DNA of 32,566 nt from FEN-1297 sp964498065. GTDB lineage: Bacteria > Bacteroidota > Ignavibacteria > Ignavibacteriales > Ignavibacteriaceae. Positions within the stretch are counted from its first letter, which is position 1, and every line of letters starts with the position of its first letter. Of this stretch, positions 17,725-26,559 are shown in pieces. Both the position numbers and the translations under genes were made by a program. The notes under the pieces were generated by a model, which saw only the letters and a program-made list of their open reading frames with translations, was not told the DNA's origin and ran no database searches. The stretch lies in contig CAZCFZ010000043.1 of assembly GCA_964498065.1 (NCBI GenBank), positions 1 through 32,566 on the forward strand. The letters are read 5' to 3'.

Positions 17725-18551
17725 TTTTACAGATATGTTTTAAATGTTCAAAAATATAAATCAAACAACTGAAATTTTTATTTTATCTTTTCAATCATAA
17801 TTGATAATTCCGGCATCATTAGCCACAATCTCGCAGCACTTTTGGGTAATTTGAATGACTTTATTAAAATAAAAATCCTTAATGCCTAGAGTACATAGGA
17901 TAACTATGCTGCAAAAATAACATAGTCGCTAATTGTTTCAAAAGTAACTGCACTACAAATATACATTCTAATATTCCTTCGACGAAAACAGAGTAATTTT
18001 ACCCGTAATTTTGAAAAACAAATTATCTTGCACCATCGCGAACTATACTATTAAAATAGAAAGAATGAATTTGTTAAATGCGACGAAAATAAAAAAAATT
18101 GAAGCAAAAATAATTAGTCCTCTCGGCCACTTTAATAACGAAGTAAAATTAGGATTTCGCTTTTCAAAATGGCAATTATAAAATTTAAACTCAAATAAAT
18201 ATTGAGGTAAGAATTTTATTTATATGACCCATTTTATATAATTCGAATTATATAATAAACCATATTAAAATAAAATTTAATTTGATTTCCAGGCCAAAAG
18301 GCTAATTTCAATTATTATTTATTTAATGATTTTTGTCACATGAATTGAATTTAGTTGCAATTATTAGCAAATTTTAACGCCTTGTTAAATAAATTATATA
18401 ATTATTTTATATGATTACATTAAATTGGGGAACAATAAACAAATTAATTTTAAAATAGGTTCTAAAATATTTTTTCAATTTAACATAGAAATTCGGATTA
18501 TCATACATACCAATAAATAATAAAACAGTTAACAGATCCAAAGGAGAAAAT
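17725..18551. other. Long intergenic region without a recognised gene (827 bp)
   Basis: This AT-rich gap lies between the divergently transcribed polA and the symporter gene and must hold both promoters. It contains a 22-bp perfect palindrome (18234-18255). It also has an ACTATG/CATAGT pairing near 17902-17925 and a 38-codon plus-strand ORF starting at 18066 without a ribosome binding site, which I do not call a gene. Only the AAAGGAG just before 18552 is a clear signal. Confidence 0.7.
18234..18255. repeat. Perfect 22-bp palindrome
   Basis: The arms TTATATAATTC and GAATTATATAA meet without a spacer around a central TTCGAA. It is a possible dimeric-regulator site about 300 bases before the symporter start and about 510 bases before polA. 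The pure AT content outside the core means that chance or DNA cruciform formation cannot be dismissed. Confidence 0.6.
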
Positions 18552-20105
18552 ATGGCCCAACAAAACGAAAGAGAACAATGGGGTAGTAAAATAGGTTTAA
18601 TTCTCGCTGTTGCAGGTAATGCTGTTGGTCTGGGAAACTTTTTACGTTTTCCCGTTCAAGCCGCTGAAAACGGCGGAGGAGCTTTCATGATTCCGTATTT
18701 TATCTTCTTCCTTGTTCTCGGTATTCCTTTGATGTGGATTGAATGGGGTATTGGAAGAAACGGCGGAAAATACAATCACGGAAGTGCTCCAGGTATGTTT
18801 GATGTATTGTGGAAAAACAAGGCTGCAAAATACTTCGGTACCTTGGGGCTTTTTATTTCTATGGTCATTTTAATCTATTATACCTATATCGAATCATGGA
18901 CTTTGGGTTACAGCTTCTTCTCAATAACAAAATCCTATTTTAACGAATCAAATTATGCTGCTATGAGAACTTTCTTATACAGTTTTCAAGGAAAGATGAC
19001 AGGTGATCACTTTTCCAGTTTATGGCCTGCATATATTTTTATGCTTATTACATTTTCTCTCAATTTCTGGGTTTTATATAAAGGTATTTCAAAAGGAATA
19101 GAGAAACTGGCTAAGATAGCAATGCCTTTACTATTTTTGTTTGGAATTATTTTAACAATTCGGGTATTAACTTTAGGAACTCCTAATCCTAGTGTTCCTC
19201 AAAATTCAATTGCGAACGGAGTTGCATTTATTTGGAATCCAAATTTTAGTGCACTAGGAAATCCCGGTGTATGGCTTGCTGCAGCGGGACAAATATTTTT
19301 TACTTTATCGGTAGGAATGGGAACAATTCAAGCTTATGCTAGTTACCTCAAGGCCAATGATGATATTGCACTCTCTGGTTTAAGCACTGCCGCTACAAAT
19401 GAATTTGTGGAAGTTATTATGGGCGGTTCGATTGCTATTCCTGCTGCAATAGCATTTTTTGGAATTGCAATGACTACACAAATTGCCAAGGCAGGTGCAT
19501 TTGATTTAGGTTTTGTTTCGATGCCTTTAATATTTCATCAAATACCATTCGGTGAATTTTTTGGCTTTATCTGGTTCCTGCTTTTATTCTTTGCCGGAAT
19601 TACTTCTTCTGTAGCAATGGGGCAGCCGATTATTGCATTCTTAGAAGATGAATTTAAAATGTCCCGTGCAAAAGCTACTGCAATACTCGCAGTAGTTGTT
19701 TTAATCTCTGTACAATTTGTAATCTTTTTCCTTAAATACGGTTTTTTGGATGAAATGGATTACTGGGCAGGTACTTTTGGTCTTGTTTTATTTGCTTTAA
19801 TTGAAACTATTTTATTTATGTGGGTTTTTGGTTCAGATAAAGCCTGGGACGAAATGAATAGAGGAGGGGATATTAAAATCCCTCGTGTATTTTACTATTT
19901 AATGAAATTTGTTACGCCTGTAATTTTAGCAGTTGTTATGTTATGGTGGTTAGTGCAAGATGCTATTCCTACTTTTATGTTAAAGGGAGTGCCTGAACAA
20001 AACATTCCTTACATTTGGGGTTCTCGAGCTTTAATGTTAGTATTGCTTGTAGGTCTCCTTATTATGGTAAAAATAGCCTGGAAAAGGAAAGAAATTTCAG
20101 AATAA
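18552..20105 (+). CDS. Sodium-dependent transporter, neurotransmitter:sodium symporter (NSS/SNF) family
   Basis: The 517-residue inner-membrane protein has the LeuT-like fold, with about 12 hydrophobic segments. The N-terminal WGSKIGLILAVAGNAVGLGNFLRFPVQAAENGGGAF is the family hallmark: the unwound TM1 with the Na+/substrate site, followed by the Arg that gates the cavity. Bacterial members import amino acids or related amines driven by sodium; the substrate is not readable. An excellent AAAGGAG site precedes the ATG by 5 bases. It is monocistronic, followed by a hairpin at 20122 and another transporter gene. Confidence 0.95.
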   Translation: MAQQNEREQWGSKIGLILAVAGNAVGLGNFLRFPVQAAENGGGAFMIPYFIFFLVLGIPLMWIEWGIGRNGGKYNHGSAPGMFDVLWKNKAAKYFGTLGLFISMVILIYYTYIESWTLGYSFFSITKSYFNESNYAAMRTFLYSFQGKMTGDHFSSLWPAYIFMLITFSLNFWVLYKGISKGIEKLAKIAMPLLFLFGIILTIRVLTLGTPNPSVPQNSIANGVAFIWNPNFSALGNPGVWLAAAGQIFFTLSVGMGTIQAYASYLKANDDIALSGLSTAATNEFVEVIMGGSIAIPAAIAFFGIAMTTQIAKAGAFDLGFVSMPLIFHQIPFGEFFGFIWFLLLFFAGITSSVAMGQPIIAFLEDEFKMSRAKATAILAVVVLISVQFVIFFLKYGFLDEMDYWAGTFGLVLFALIETILFMWVFGSDKAWDEMNRGGDIKIPRVFYYLMKFVTPVILAVVMLWWLVQDAIPTFMLKGVPEQNIPYIWGSRALMLVLLVGLLIMVKIAWKRKEISE

Positions 20106-20121
20106 AGTAAATCGATATAAT

Positions 20122-20153
20122 ACTATTAAATTAAAATTCAATAGTGATTTTTA
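20122..20153 (+). terminator. Possible terminator after the symporter gene
   Basis: ACTATT (20122-20127) and AATAGT (20140-20145) close an 11-bp stem with one mismatch, followed by GATTTTTAT. The stem is AT-rich and therefore weak. The rest of 20106-20430, about 325 bases before kup, shows a small ATCATAA/TTATGAT hairpin near 20257 and no recognisable riboswitch. Confidence 0.4.
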
Positions 20154-20430
20154 TAAAAATATCTTTAAATTTAATTCTGAATTAATTGACTTGGAACGAT
20201 AATATAATTGGTCGATAAGATTTTACCGTTCTAAAACTTATATAATAAAAGGTCGTAGCATCATAATTTCTTTATGATAAAAAGCTGAATAGGGAAATAT
20301 TTTCATTCTAACATTATTTTTAAACGGCCGATTAAAAAATTTTTAAAAAATCAAAGTATTATTATTTCGTCTTAATTTTATATTTAAGTTTACGTCTTGT
20401 AAAATTTAGAGAAATATTCAGTAACCTATA

Positions 20431-22251
20431 ATGCAGGAAAAAAATAAATTTTCTTCTTTTAAAGAAGTAATGCAAGCAATGGGTCTTGTATTTGGAGATA
20501 TCGGTACAAGCCCCATTTATACACTTACAGTAATTTTCACTCTTACATCTCCCTCTCCCGAAAATTTAATGGGCGTCCTTTCCCTTATTTTCTGGTCATT
20601 GATAATGCTCGTGACAATTGAATACGCATGGCTGGCGATGAGCTTAAGTATAAAAGGTGAAGGAGGAATAATAGTATTAAAAGAGATATTAGCGAGTAGT
20701 GTTAAAACCGGCAGGAAGGCGGCTTTTGCTACATTCTTAGGTTTTCTCGGTGTTTCACTTTTAATGGGAGACGGAGTTATTACTCCGGCTATTAGTATAC
20801 TTTCAGCTGTTGAAGGACTTGACTTGATACCCGGGATAGGTCATATTCCCTTAAGCACCATAATTTTGATAACCTGTATTATAACTATTTTATTATTTGC
20901 ATTTCAATTCAAAGGAACCGACAAAGTATCTTATACATTCGGGCCTATCATGATCGTCTGGTTTTCTTCATTATTAATTTCCGGTTTATATTTTATTTTT
21001 CAAGCACCCGGAATATTGGCAGCCGTTAGTCCTCATTATGCAGTAGAATTTATGCTCCACAACGGGCTCTCGGGCTTTTTTGTTTTGAGCGAAGTAATTC
21101 TTTGTGCAACCGGAGGCGAAGCATTATATGCAGACATGGGTCATTTGGGAAGTCAGCCGATAAGGCATGCATGGTATTTTGTATTTTTTGCTCTGGTAAT
21201 AAATTATTTGGGGCAGGGTGCATTCATGATGACACATCATGTAAAGGATGCCGTTTTATATACAATGTTTAAATCAATGTCTCACTTTTTATATATACCG
21301 TTTCTCATACTTACTTTATTTGCAACAATAATTGCATCACAAGCAATGATTAGTGCCGTAATGTCACTTGTTTACCAGGGCATAACAACGCGCGTTTTTC
21401 CATTGATGAAGATTAAATATACTTCCACACATTTGAAATCTCAGATTTATATAGGCAGTGTTAACTGGATTCTTTTAGTTGCCGTACTGTTTATGATATT
21501 TATCTTTCAAAAATCCGAGAATTTAGCTGCTGCATACGGATTAGCCGTAACTGCCACGATGACAATAAGCTCTTCATTTATGATATGGATATTTAATATT
21601 AGGAAAAAGAGAAGTAGGATGATTATTGCCATGCTTGTGTTTCTTGTAGATTTTTTGTTTCTAATTGCAGTATTCAACAAAATTCCGCATGGAGGTTTTT
21701 GGTCGCTTGTTATTGCAGCTATACCGTATTTTATAATTCAGCTTTGGTCACGCGGCGGACGTGCAATGCATAAATCTTTTCGATCTTTACCAATTGATGT
21801 TTTTATTGAGAGTTATAATCAAATTTATAGAAAAGGAACCAATATAAAAGGGACGGCATTATTTTTTACAAGAAGTCTAAAAGAAATTCCTCCATATATG
21901 TTCCATTGTATAATCAGGGGAAATATTATTTATGAAAATAATATATTGGTCTCAATAATTACTACTGATAATCCCTACGGCATATCATCAAAGGTTAAAG
22001 AGGATATTGCACCCGGTTTGTCAGGAATTCAAATATATTCGGGATATATGGAAATACTGGATATTCCGAAAATTCTAAAAGAAAACGAAATAAGTGAAAA
22101 AGTAATATTTTACGGCGTAGAAGATATAACCACAAACAAAGTTTTTCTAAAAGTTTATGCGTTCTTGAAGAAAGTAACCCCTCCGTTTGTTAGATTTTAC
22201 GATCTCCCGTATAACAAGCTTCACGGTGTTATAACAAGATTGGAATTATAA
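20431..22251 (+). CDS. kup: Low-affinity potassium uptake protein Kup
   Basis: This H+/K+ symporter of the KUP/HAK/KT family, in the inner membrane, takes up potassium. The N-terminal MGLVFGDIGTSPIYTL (17-32) is the family signature, followed by GEGGIIVLKEIL, MGDGVITPAISILSAVEGL and GGEALYADMGHLG. About 12 transmembrane segments lead to a soluble C-terminal region from about residue 450. The 606 residues match the usual 600-630. No Shine-Dalgarno site precedes the ATG. The 3' end is 10 bases from the convergent DUF190 gene. Confidence 0.95.
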   Translation: MQEKNKFSSFKEVMQAMGLVFGDIGTSPIYTLTVIFTLTSPSPENLMGVLSLIFWSLIMLVTIEYAWLAMSLSIKGEGGIIVLKEILASSVKTGRKAAFATFLGFLGVSLLMGDGVITPAISILSAVEGLDLIPGIGHIPLSTIILITCIITILLFAFQFKGTDKVSYTFGPIMIVWFSSLLISGLYFIFQAPGILAAVSPHYAVEFMLHNGLSGFFVLSEVILCATGGEALYADMGHLGSQPIRHAWYFVFFALVINYLGQGAFMMTHHVKDAVLYTMFKSMSHFLYIPFLILTLFATIIASQAMISAVMSLVYQGITTRVFPLMKIKYTSTHLKSQIYIGSVNWILLVAVLFMIFIFQKSENLAAAYGLAVTATMTISSSFMIWIFNIRKKRSRMIIAMLVFLVDFLFLIAVFNKIPHGGFWSLVIAAIPYFIIQLWSRGGRAMHKSFRSLPIDVFIESYNQIYRKGTNIKGTALFFTRSLKEIPPYMFHCIIRGNIIYENNILVSIITTDNPYGISSKVKEDIAPGLSGIQIYSGYMEILDIPKILKENEISEKVIFYGVEDITTNKVFLKVYAFLKKVTPPFVRFYDLPYNKLHGVITRLEL

Positions 22252-22261
22252 AAAATATGTT

Positions 22262-22612
22262 TTACTTTTTATTGCTTACATACTTTATAATCTCTGCTTT
22301 CTCCATAGTAACTAATCCGCCGGAATTTGCTTTTTCAAAAATGTCATGAACTATCGGTAAAAATTTATCAATCTTTTCTTCTTCATCAACTATTTCAACA
22401 ACCATTGGCATGTCTTCCGACAGCCTTAAAATTTTTGCAGTATGAATTATGCTGTTTCTACCAAATCCCATAATTCCTTTAAATACCGTTGCCCCTGCTA
22501 AGTGAAACCTCCTTGCTTCATTAACTATCACTTCATAAACAGGTATATGATTGTAGATATCGGATTCACCGACAAATATCCTAACCAGCTTTGCTTCTCC
22601 TTTTATTTCCAT
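22262..22612 (-). CDS. DUF190 family protein (fluoride-operon companion)
   Basis: The 116-residue protein matches the DUF190 pattern: IFVGESDIYNHIPVYEVIVNEARRFHLAGATVFKGIMGFG, then a C-terminal MVVEIVDEEEKIDKFLPIV. The fold is ferredoxin-like and PII-related. Members are commonly encoded beside crcB and are thought to aid fluoride resistance; the biochemical role is unsettled. Its ATG begins one base after the crcB stop, and its GGAG site lies at the end of crcB, so the two are co-translated and would share the upstream fluoride riboswitch. Confidence 0.88.
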   Translation of the reverse strand: MEIKGEAKLVRIFVGESDIYNHIPVYEVIVNEARRFHLAGATVFKGIMGFGRNSIIHTAKILRLSEDMPMVVEIVDEEEKIDKFLPIVHDIFEKANSGGLVTMEKAEIIKYVSNKK

Positions 22613-22613
22613 A

Positions 22614-22997
22614 TTAAACTCCGGCTAAAAGTTTTGAAATTTTATAAGCAATAAAAAGCGCCAGCAATGTTAATACAACATTTAGTAAAACATTTATCCC
22701 GGCAAACAGAAATTCTTTATCCTTTAACAAATTTATAGTTTCAAATGAGAAAGTAGAAAATGTGGTCAATCCTCCGCAAAGACCGGTTGTCAGAAATATC
22801 CTCATATCCGAACTGATTAATTCATTATCGTTAAGATAGTACATAAACATTCCGATTAAAAAACTTCCTAACAAATTAACGAATAATGTTCCGTACGGAA
22901 AATTTTCGGGTAGAAATTTATATACAAAAGCCGAGCCCCAATATCTTATCATACCTCCGAATCCTGCTCCAAAAAATACAATTATATAGTTCTGCAA
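22614..22997 (-). CDS. crcB: Fluoride ion channel CrcB/FluC
   Basis: This small dual-topology membrane channel exports fluoride. The 127 residues form four transmembrane helices. Family motifs are GGMIRYWGS (15-23), YGTLFVNLLGSFLIG (35-49, with the central Asn) and TGLCGGLTTFSTFSFE (71-86, with the Phe box and Na+ site). The start is TTG at 22997: an in-frame stop lies two codons upstream, and AAGGAG stands 9 bases before it. It follows a fluoride riboswitch and precedes DUF190. Confidence 0.95.
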   Translation of the reverse strand: MQNYIIVFFGAGFGGMIRYWGSAFVYKFLPENFPYGTLFVNLLGSFLIGMFMYYLNDNELISSDMRIFLTTGLCGGLTTFSTFSFETINLLKDKEFLFAGINVLLNVVLTLLALFIAYKISKLLAGV

Positions 22998-23033
22998 AGT
23001 TCACGTCTCCTTTTTTTGAATAAAATAATTTGA

Positions 23034-23116
23034 GTAGGAGTTATTAGTCCGTGGGATATTTGGACAATTGAAATCAATTAATAATATAACAATTAAGGCG
23101 AACTCCATCACCATTG
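23034..23116 (-). ncRNA. Fluoride riboswitch (crcB motif) with a translational expression platform
   Basis: On the minus strand GGTGATGGAGTTCGCC (23112-23097) is the crcB-motif 5' core, and ACTAATAACTCCTAC is the 3' end (to 23034). P1 pairs GGAGTT with AACTCC; GGTG/CGCC forms the hairpin; GTCC/GGAC forms a further stem. The insert between the halves is longer and more AT-rich than in compact examples, and the AAAC element reads as TTAA, so it is a somewhat divergent member. The 3' CTCCT is also complementary to the AGGAG ribosome binding site of crcB (23011-23007), which gives an obvious off state without fluoride. Confidence 0.88.
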
Positions 23117-23233
23117 CGAAGCAAAAATAATAAATAATATATTAATTTCAAGAATCTTTCCGCACATTATCATAATTGATTTTGTAATTAACTGATTATA
23201 TTTTTTTATAATTAAAATAACAAAAACCTGTTT

Positions 23234-23917
23234 ATGAAAATATTAATTATTTCCGATATTCACGCAAACCTGGCTGCCTTAAATGCAGTTTTAGAAAATG
23301 ACGGCGATTATGATAAGCTTATCTTTCTTGGTGATGTTATTGATTATGGACCAAATCCAAAAGAATGTGTAAAATTTATTAAGGAATATGCAGATTATTT
23401 TGTAAGAGGCAATCATGATAATGCCCTTGGCTATAATGTTGACTGCAACTGCATGGGAACATTCCGTGAATATTCAATTGCTACAAGAGAATGGCATAAA
23501 AAATTATTGAGTAAAGATGATATAAAGTTTCTAAAGGACATGCCGATCCTTAATAAAATTCGTATTGAAAATACCTCTTTCTTTTTAGCACATGCTTCGC
23601 CACTGGGTAATATTTCAAAATATATTAACGAAAAAGAAATTGATGAAGAGGTAAAAAATATTAAAGCAGATTATATTTTATTAGGACATACTCACGTTCA
23701 ATTTCAAAAGAAAGTTAATAACACAATTGTTGTAAATCCAGGCAGTGTAGGACTTGCCAGAGACGGCGGCCAAGCATGCTATGCAGTCTATGAGAATGAA
23801 AAAATTCATTTAAAAAGGATTAATTATAATGTAGAGAAGACAATTGCCGATTTAATGAAAGGCCCGATTGATCAAAAAGTAAAAGACGGTTTAAAAAAAG
23901 TATTATTACATAAATGA
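23234..23917 (+). CDS. Metallophosphoesterase, YfcE/MJ0936-type
   Basis: The 227-residue protein of the calcineurin-like phosphoesterase fold has all metal-ligand motifs: DIHANLAAL (8-16, Asp8/His10), GDVIDYGPNP (33-42, Asp34), RGNHDN (58-63, Asn60/His61), a later FLAHASP, and LLGHTHVQF with NPGSVGLARDG. These enzymes bind two divalent metals and hydrolyse phosphodiesters; the physiological substrate of this subgroup is generally unknown. It is divergent from crcB and monocistronic. The ATG lacks a Shine-Dalgarno site. Confidence 0.92.
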   Translation: MKILIISDIHANLAALNAVLENDGDYDKLIFLGDVIDYGPNPKECVKFIKEYADYFVRGNHDNALGYNVDCNCMGTFREYSIATREWHKKLLSKDDIKFLKDMPILNKIRIENTSFFLAHASPLGNISKYINEKEIDEEVKNIKADYILLGHTHVQFQKKVNNTIVVNPGSVGLARDGGQACYAVYENEKIHLKRINYNVEKTIADLMKGPIDQKVKDGLKKVLLHK

Positions 23918-24007
23918 AAAGCTTAAAATAATTATAGAATAAGTTGGAAAATTTTTATTTATGTCTAATTCAGAATCGGTATAAGCTCCTGAAGGGATTA
24001 AGTACTT

Positions 24008-25039
24008 TTAATATATTAAGTTGAAAAGAAATCCAACTATTATTATTCCAATTGCTACTATAGAAATAAAAATAAATATTAAAGGAAGTTTTAATACTTT
24101 TTTCAATATTATTGTTTCGGGCAGCGATAACCCGATAACGCTCATCATAAAGGCCAACACAGTTCCGAGTGCAGCGCCTTTTTCCAGTAATGCCTGAACA
24201 ATGGGTATAATTCCCGCCGCATTTGAATACATTGGAACACCAATTAGAACTGCGATAGGAACAGACCACCATGCGCTTTTACCCATAAGACTTGCCATGA
24301 AATTCTCCGGAACATATCCATGGATACCAGCACCGACTGCTATTCCAATTACAATAAATATCCATACTTTACCAACAATTTCTTTTACAGAGTTAATACC
24401 GGAAATTATCCTCTGTGAAAATGGAATTTTTTCCTCTTTCATCTCTAAAATCGGTGCTTTTATTTCATATACCCACGATTCAACAAATCTTTCCAGTTTT
24501 AATTTCTCGATAGTAAAACCTGAAATCATAGCAATAATCAATCCTGTAGACATGTACAATAGGGCTGTCTTCCATCCGAATAGGCCGAAAAGAAGAACAA
24601 CAGCCACTTCATTTATCATCGGAGCAGCTATTAAAAAAGAAAAAGTTACACCAAGCGGAACGCCCGATTCAACAAATCCGAGAAATAATGGAATTGCGGA
24701 ACATGAGCAAAAAGGAGTAACTATACCAAGCATGCTCGCCAGAACATTTCCGGCGAATAATTTTTTCCCGCCGAGAATTTTTCGTGTCTTTTCAGGTGAA
24801 AAGTAGGATCTTATAATTCCTACCGCAAAAACAATTAATATTAGAAGCAATAAGACTTTCGGTGTCTCAAAAATAAAAAAGCTGACTGCATTAGTCAGGT
24901 GAGAATTATTGGGAAGATTAATTAGATCCGATATCAGCAAATTCGTAATGCTTTGAAGGCTTAAATAAATCAATACCCATAAAGGTAGGAGCATTAAAAC
25001 GAAATAATATTTATTATCTTTTTTGTTTGCTATTTCCAT
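24008..25039 (-). CDS. UPF0718/DUF318 family permease (ArsP_1-type)
   Basis: The 343-residue inner-membrane protein has eight or more hydrophobic segments. TPFCSCSAIPLFLGFVESGVPLGVTFSFLIAAPMINEVAVVL is the hallmark of the YraQ/ArsP_1 permeases, including the Cys pair in CSC. Some family members export trivalent organoarsenicals; others are of unknown substrate and often occur with a small thioredoxin-like protein. Position at the end of the ars cluster supports a metalloid role, but a CTCTGTG-type repeat separates it from ACR3, so it may be transcribed apart. The start ATG has no strong ribosome binding site. Confidence 0.85.
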   Translation of the reverse strand: MEIANKKDNKYYFVLMLLPLWVLIYLSLQSITNLLISDLINLPNNSHLTNAVSFFIFETPKVLLLLILIVFAVGIIRSYFSPEKTRKILGGKKLFAGNVLASMLGIVTPFCSCSAIPLFLGFVESGVPLGVTFSFLIAAPMINEVAVVLLFGLFGWKTALLYMSTGLIIAMISGFTIEKLKLERFVESWVYEIKAPILEMKEEKIPFSQRIISGINSVKEIVGKVWIFIVIGIAVGAGIHGYVPENFMASLMGKSAWWSVPIAVLIGVPMYSNAAGIIPIVQALLEKGAALGTVLAFMMSVIGLSLPETIILKKVLKLPLIFIFISIVAIGIIIVGFLFNLIY

Positions 25040-25067
25040 ACTTTAATTTAAACTAAGTTCTTTTTTA

Positions 25068-25155
25068 CACAGAGTTCCTCAGAGTACACCAAGAATTTCA
25101 CAGAGATTAGTAACATTCTCTGTGCGACTTAGTGAATCCTCAGTGCAACTCTGTG
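25068..25155. repeat. CTCTGTG-type palindromic intergenic repeat
   Basis: The element is bounded by CACAGAGTT (25068-25076) and its exact complement AACTCTGTG (25147-25155). A second pair, CACAGAGA (25099-25106) with TCTCTGTG (25117-25124), forms the inner hairpin, and CACCAAG/CTTAGTG joins them imperfectly in the middle. The whole folds into one long branched hairpin. Runs of CACAGAG/CTCTGTG are a type of dispersed intergenic repeat seen in many bacterial genomes; only one copy is in this window. Confidence 0.75.
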
Positions 25156-25163
25156 ACCTAAAA

Positions 25164-26246
25164 TTAAGGACAAACATTTGGAGACTTAACGGTTCCTTCC
25201 TCAACTGTTATGAAATATTTTTTCTGAAACCATAATGAAACGTTTACTAAACTTATCAATACCGGGACTTCTACAAGAGGTCCGATTACTGCTGCAAAAG
25301 CTTCACCTGAATTTATTCCAAACACTGCTACTGCAACCGCTATTGCAAGCTCAAAATTATTGCTTGCTGCTGTAAATGAAAGTGTAGCAGTCTTTGAATA
25401 ATCTGCTCCGATTTTTCTACCGAGATAAAAAGACACAAAAAACATAATGATGAAATAAAAAATTAAAGGAATAGCAATTCTTACAACATCAAGGGGGATT
25501 TTTACAATGTATTCACCTTTAAGTGAAAACATTACAATAATTGTAAAGAGAAGCGCGAATAGTGTTATCGGGCTAATTTTGGGAATAAATTTATTTTGGT
25601 ACCAATCCTTATTCTTTAATTTTATTAATGAAAAACGAGTAATAATTCCGGCGGTAAAGGGAATGCCAAGATAAATAAGCACACTTTCTGCAATTTGTCC
25701 GATGGTTATATCAATTTTAAATGTTTTCAATCCCAATACGGAAGGGAGGACGCTTAGAAAAACATATGCATAAACGGAAAAGAAAAGTACTTGAAATATC
25801 GAGTTGAATGCAACTAATCCTGCTGCGTATTCCGTATCTCCTTTTGCAAGTTCGTTCCAGACAATAACCATTGCAATGCATCTGGCTAAACCAATCATAA
25901 TTAAACCGGCCATATACTCCGGGTAACCTTGCAGAAAAATTATTGCAAGAACAAACATCAGTACCGGCCCAATCAGCCAGTTTTGAATTAAAGAGAAAGA
26001 TAATACTTTAACATTTTTGAAAATATCGCCGAGTTCTTCATATTTTACTTTTGCAAGGGGAGGGTACATCATTAAAATTAATCCGATTGCAATCGGAATA
26101 TTTGTTGTTCCCGATTGAAATGAATTCCAGAAATCAACTATGCCCGGAAACAAATATCCGGAGAACACGCCGATAAACATTGCCAGAAATATCCAGAGTG
26201 TTAAATATCTGTCTAGAAAAGACAACCTTTTAGAGAATAAAGACAT
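25164..26246 (-). CDS. acr3: Arsenite efflux transporter, ACR3 family
   Basis: This inner-membrane arsenite exporter of the ACR3 (BART) family is 360 residues long with about ten transmembrane helices. LGLARCIAMVIVWNELAKGD-type sequence around residues 119-136 carries the conserved Cys123 in TM4. GEAFAAVIGPLVEVPVLI near 310-330 carries the conserved Glu of TM9. Both residues are required in characterised ACR3 proteins. It follows the thioredoxin-like gene by 25 bases with AAGGAT before the ATG, as part of the arsR-arsC operon. Confidence 0.94.
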   Translation of the reverse strand: MSLFSKRLSFLDRYLTLWIFLAMFIGVFSGYLFPGIVDFWNSFQSGTTNIPIAIGLILMMYPPLAKVKYEELGDIFKNVKVLSFSLIQNWLIGPVLMFVLAIIFLQGYPEYMAGLIMIGLARCIAMVIVWNELAKGDTEYAAGLVAFNSIFQVLFFSVYAYVFLSVLPSVLGLKTFKIDITIGQIAESVLIYLGIPFTAGIITRFSLIKLKNKDWYQNKFIPKISPITLFALLFTIIVMFSLKGEYIVKIPLDVVRIAIPLIFYFIIMFFVSFYLGRKIGADYSKTATLSFTAASNNFELAIAVAVAVFGINSGEAFAAVIGPLVEVPVLISLVNVSLWFQKKYFITVEEGTVKSPNVCP

Positions 26247-26271
26247 TTTTATCCTTATTATTTATGAACGT

Positions 26272-26517
26272 TTATCCTATTGTATTTGTCAGCCAATGAG
26301 TCAAAGTAGATTTTGTTGGAAGTTTACCGCTATGGACGACTTGTCCATTAACAACAAGTCCGGGAGTACTCATAATCCCATAGCTCATAATATCCTTATA
26401 ATCGGTAACCTTTTCTATTTCTGCTTCCAAATTATTTTCGGCAACAACTTCTCTGCATAGGTTTTCCAGATTTAAGCAGTTTTGGCAGCCTGATCCGAGA
26501 ACTTTAATATTCAACAT
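26272..26517 (-). CDS. Small thioredoxin-like (redox-active disulfide, TM0996/MTH895-type) protein
   Basis: The 81-residue minimal thioredoxin fold has GSGCQNC (8-14) giving the CxxC pair Cys11/Cys14, and the cis-Pro motif STPGLVVNG near residues 53-61. Such proteins are regularly encoded with ArsR regulators and UPF0718 permeases. Here it lies between arsC and ACR3, so it may supply electrons to ArsC or handle arsenite; that is inference. A clear AAGGGAG ribosome binding site precedes the ATG. Confidence 0.88.
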   Translation of the reverse strand: MLNIKVLGSGCQNCLNLENLCREVVAENNLEAEIEKVTDYKDIMSYGIMSTPGLVVNGQVVHSGKLPTKSTLTHWLTNTIG

Positions 26518-26559
26518 TTTTATTTCTCCCTTATTTTATATGATACTCTGTTATTCTAT

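Noticed and set aside
20106..20430. A c-di-AMP (ydaO-type) riboswitch before kup
   Set aside because: Such switches often precede potassium transporter genes, but I see none of the conserved core here, only weak AT hairpins.
23970..24272. A 100-codon minus-strand frame overlapping the permease gene
   Set aside because: It is a different-frame shadow of the UPF0718 permease; its translation is Cys/Asn-rich nonsense with no family pattern.
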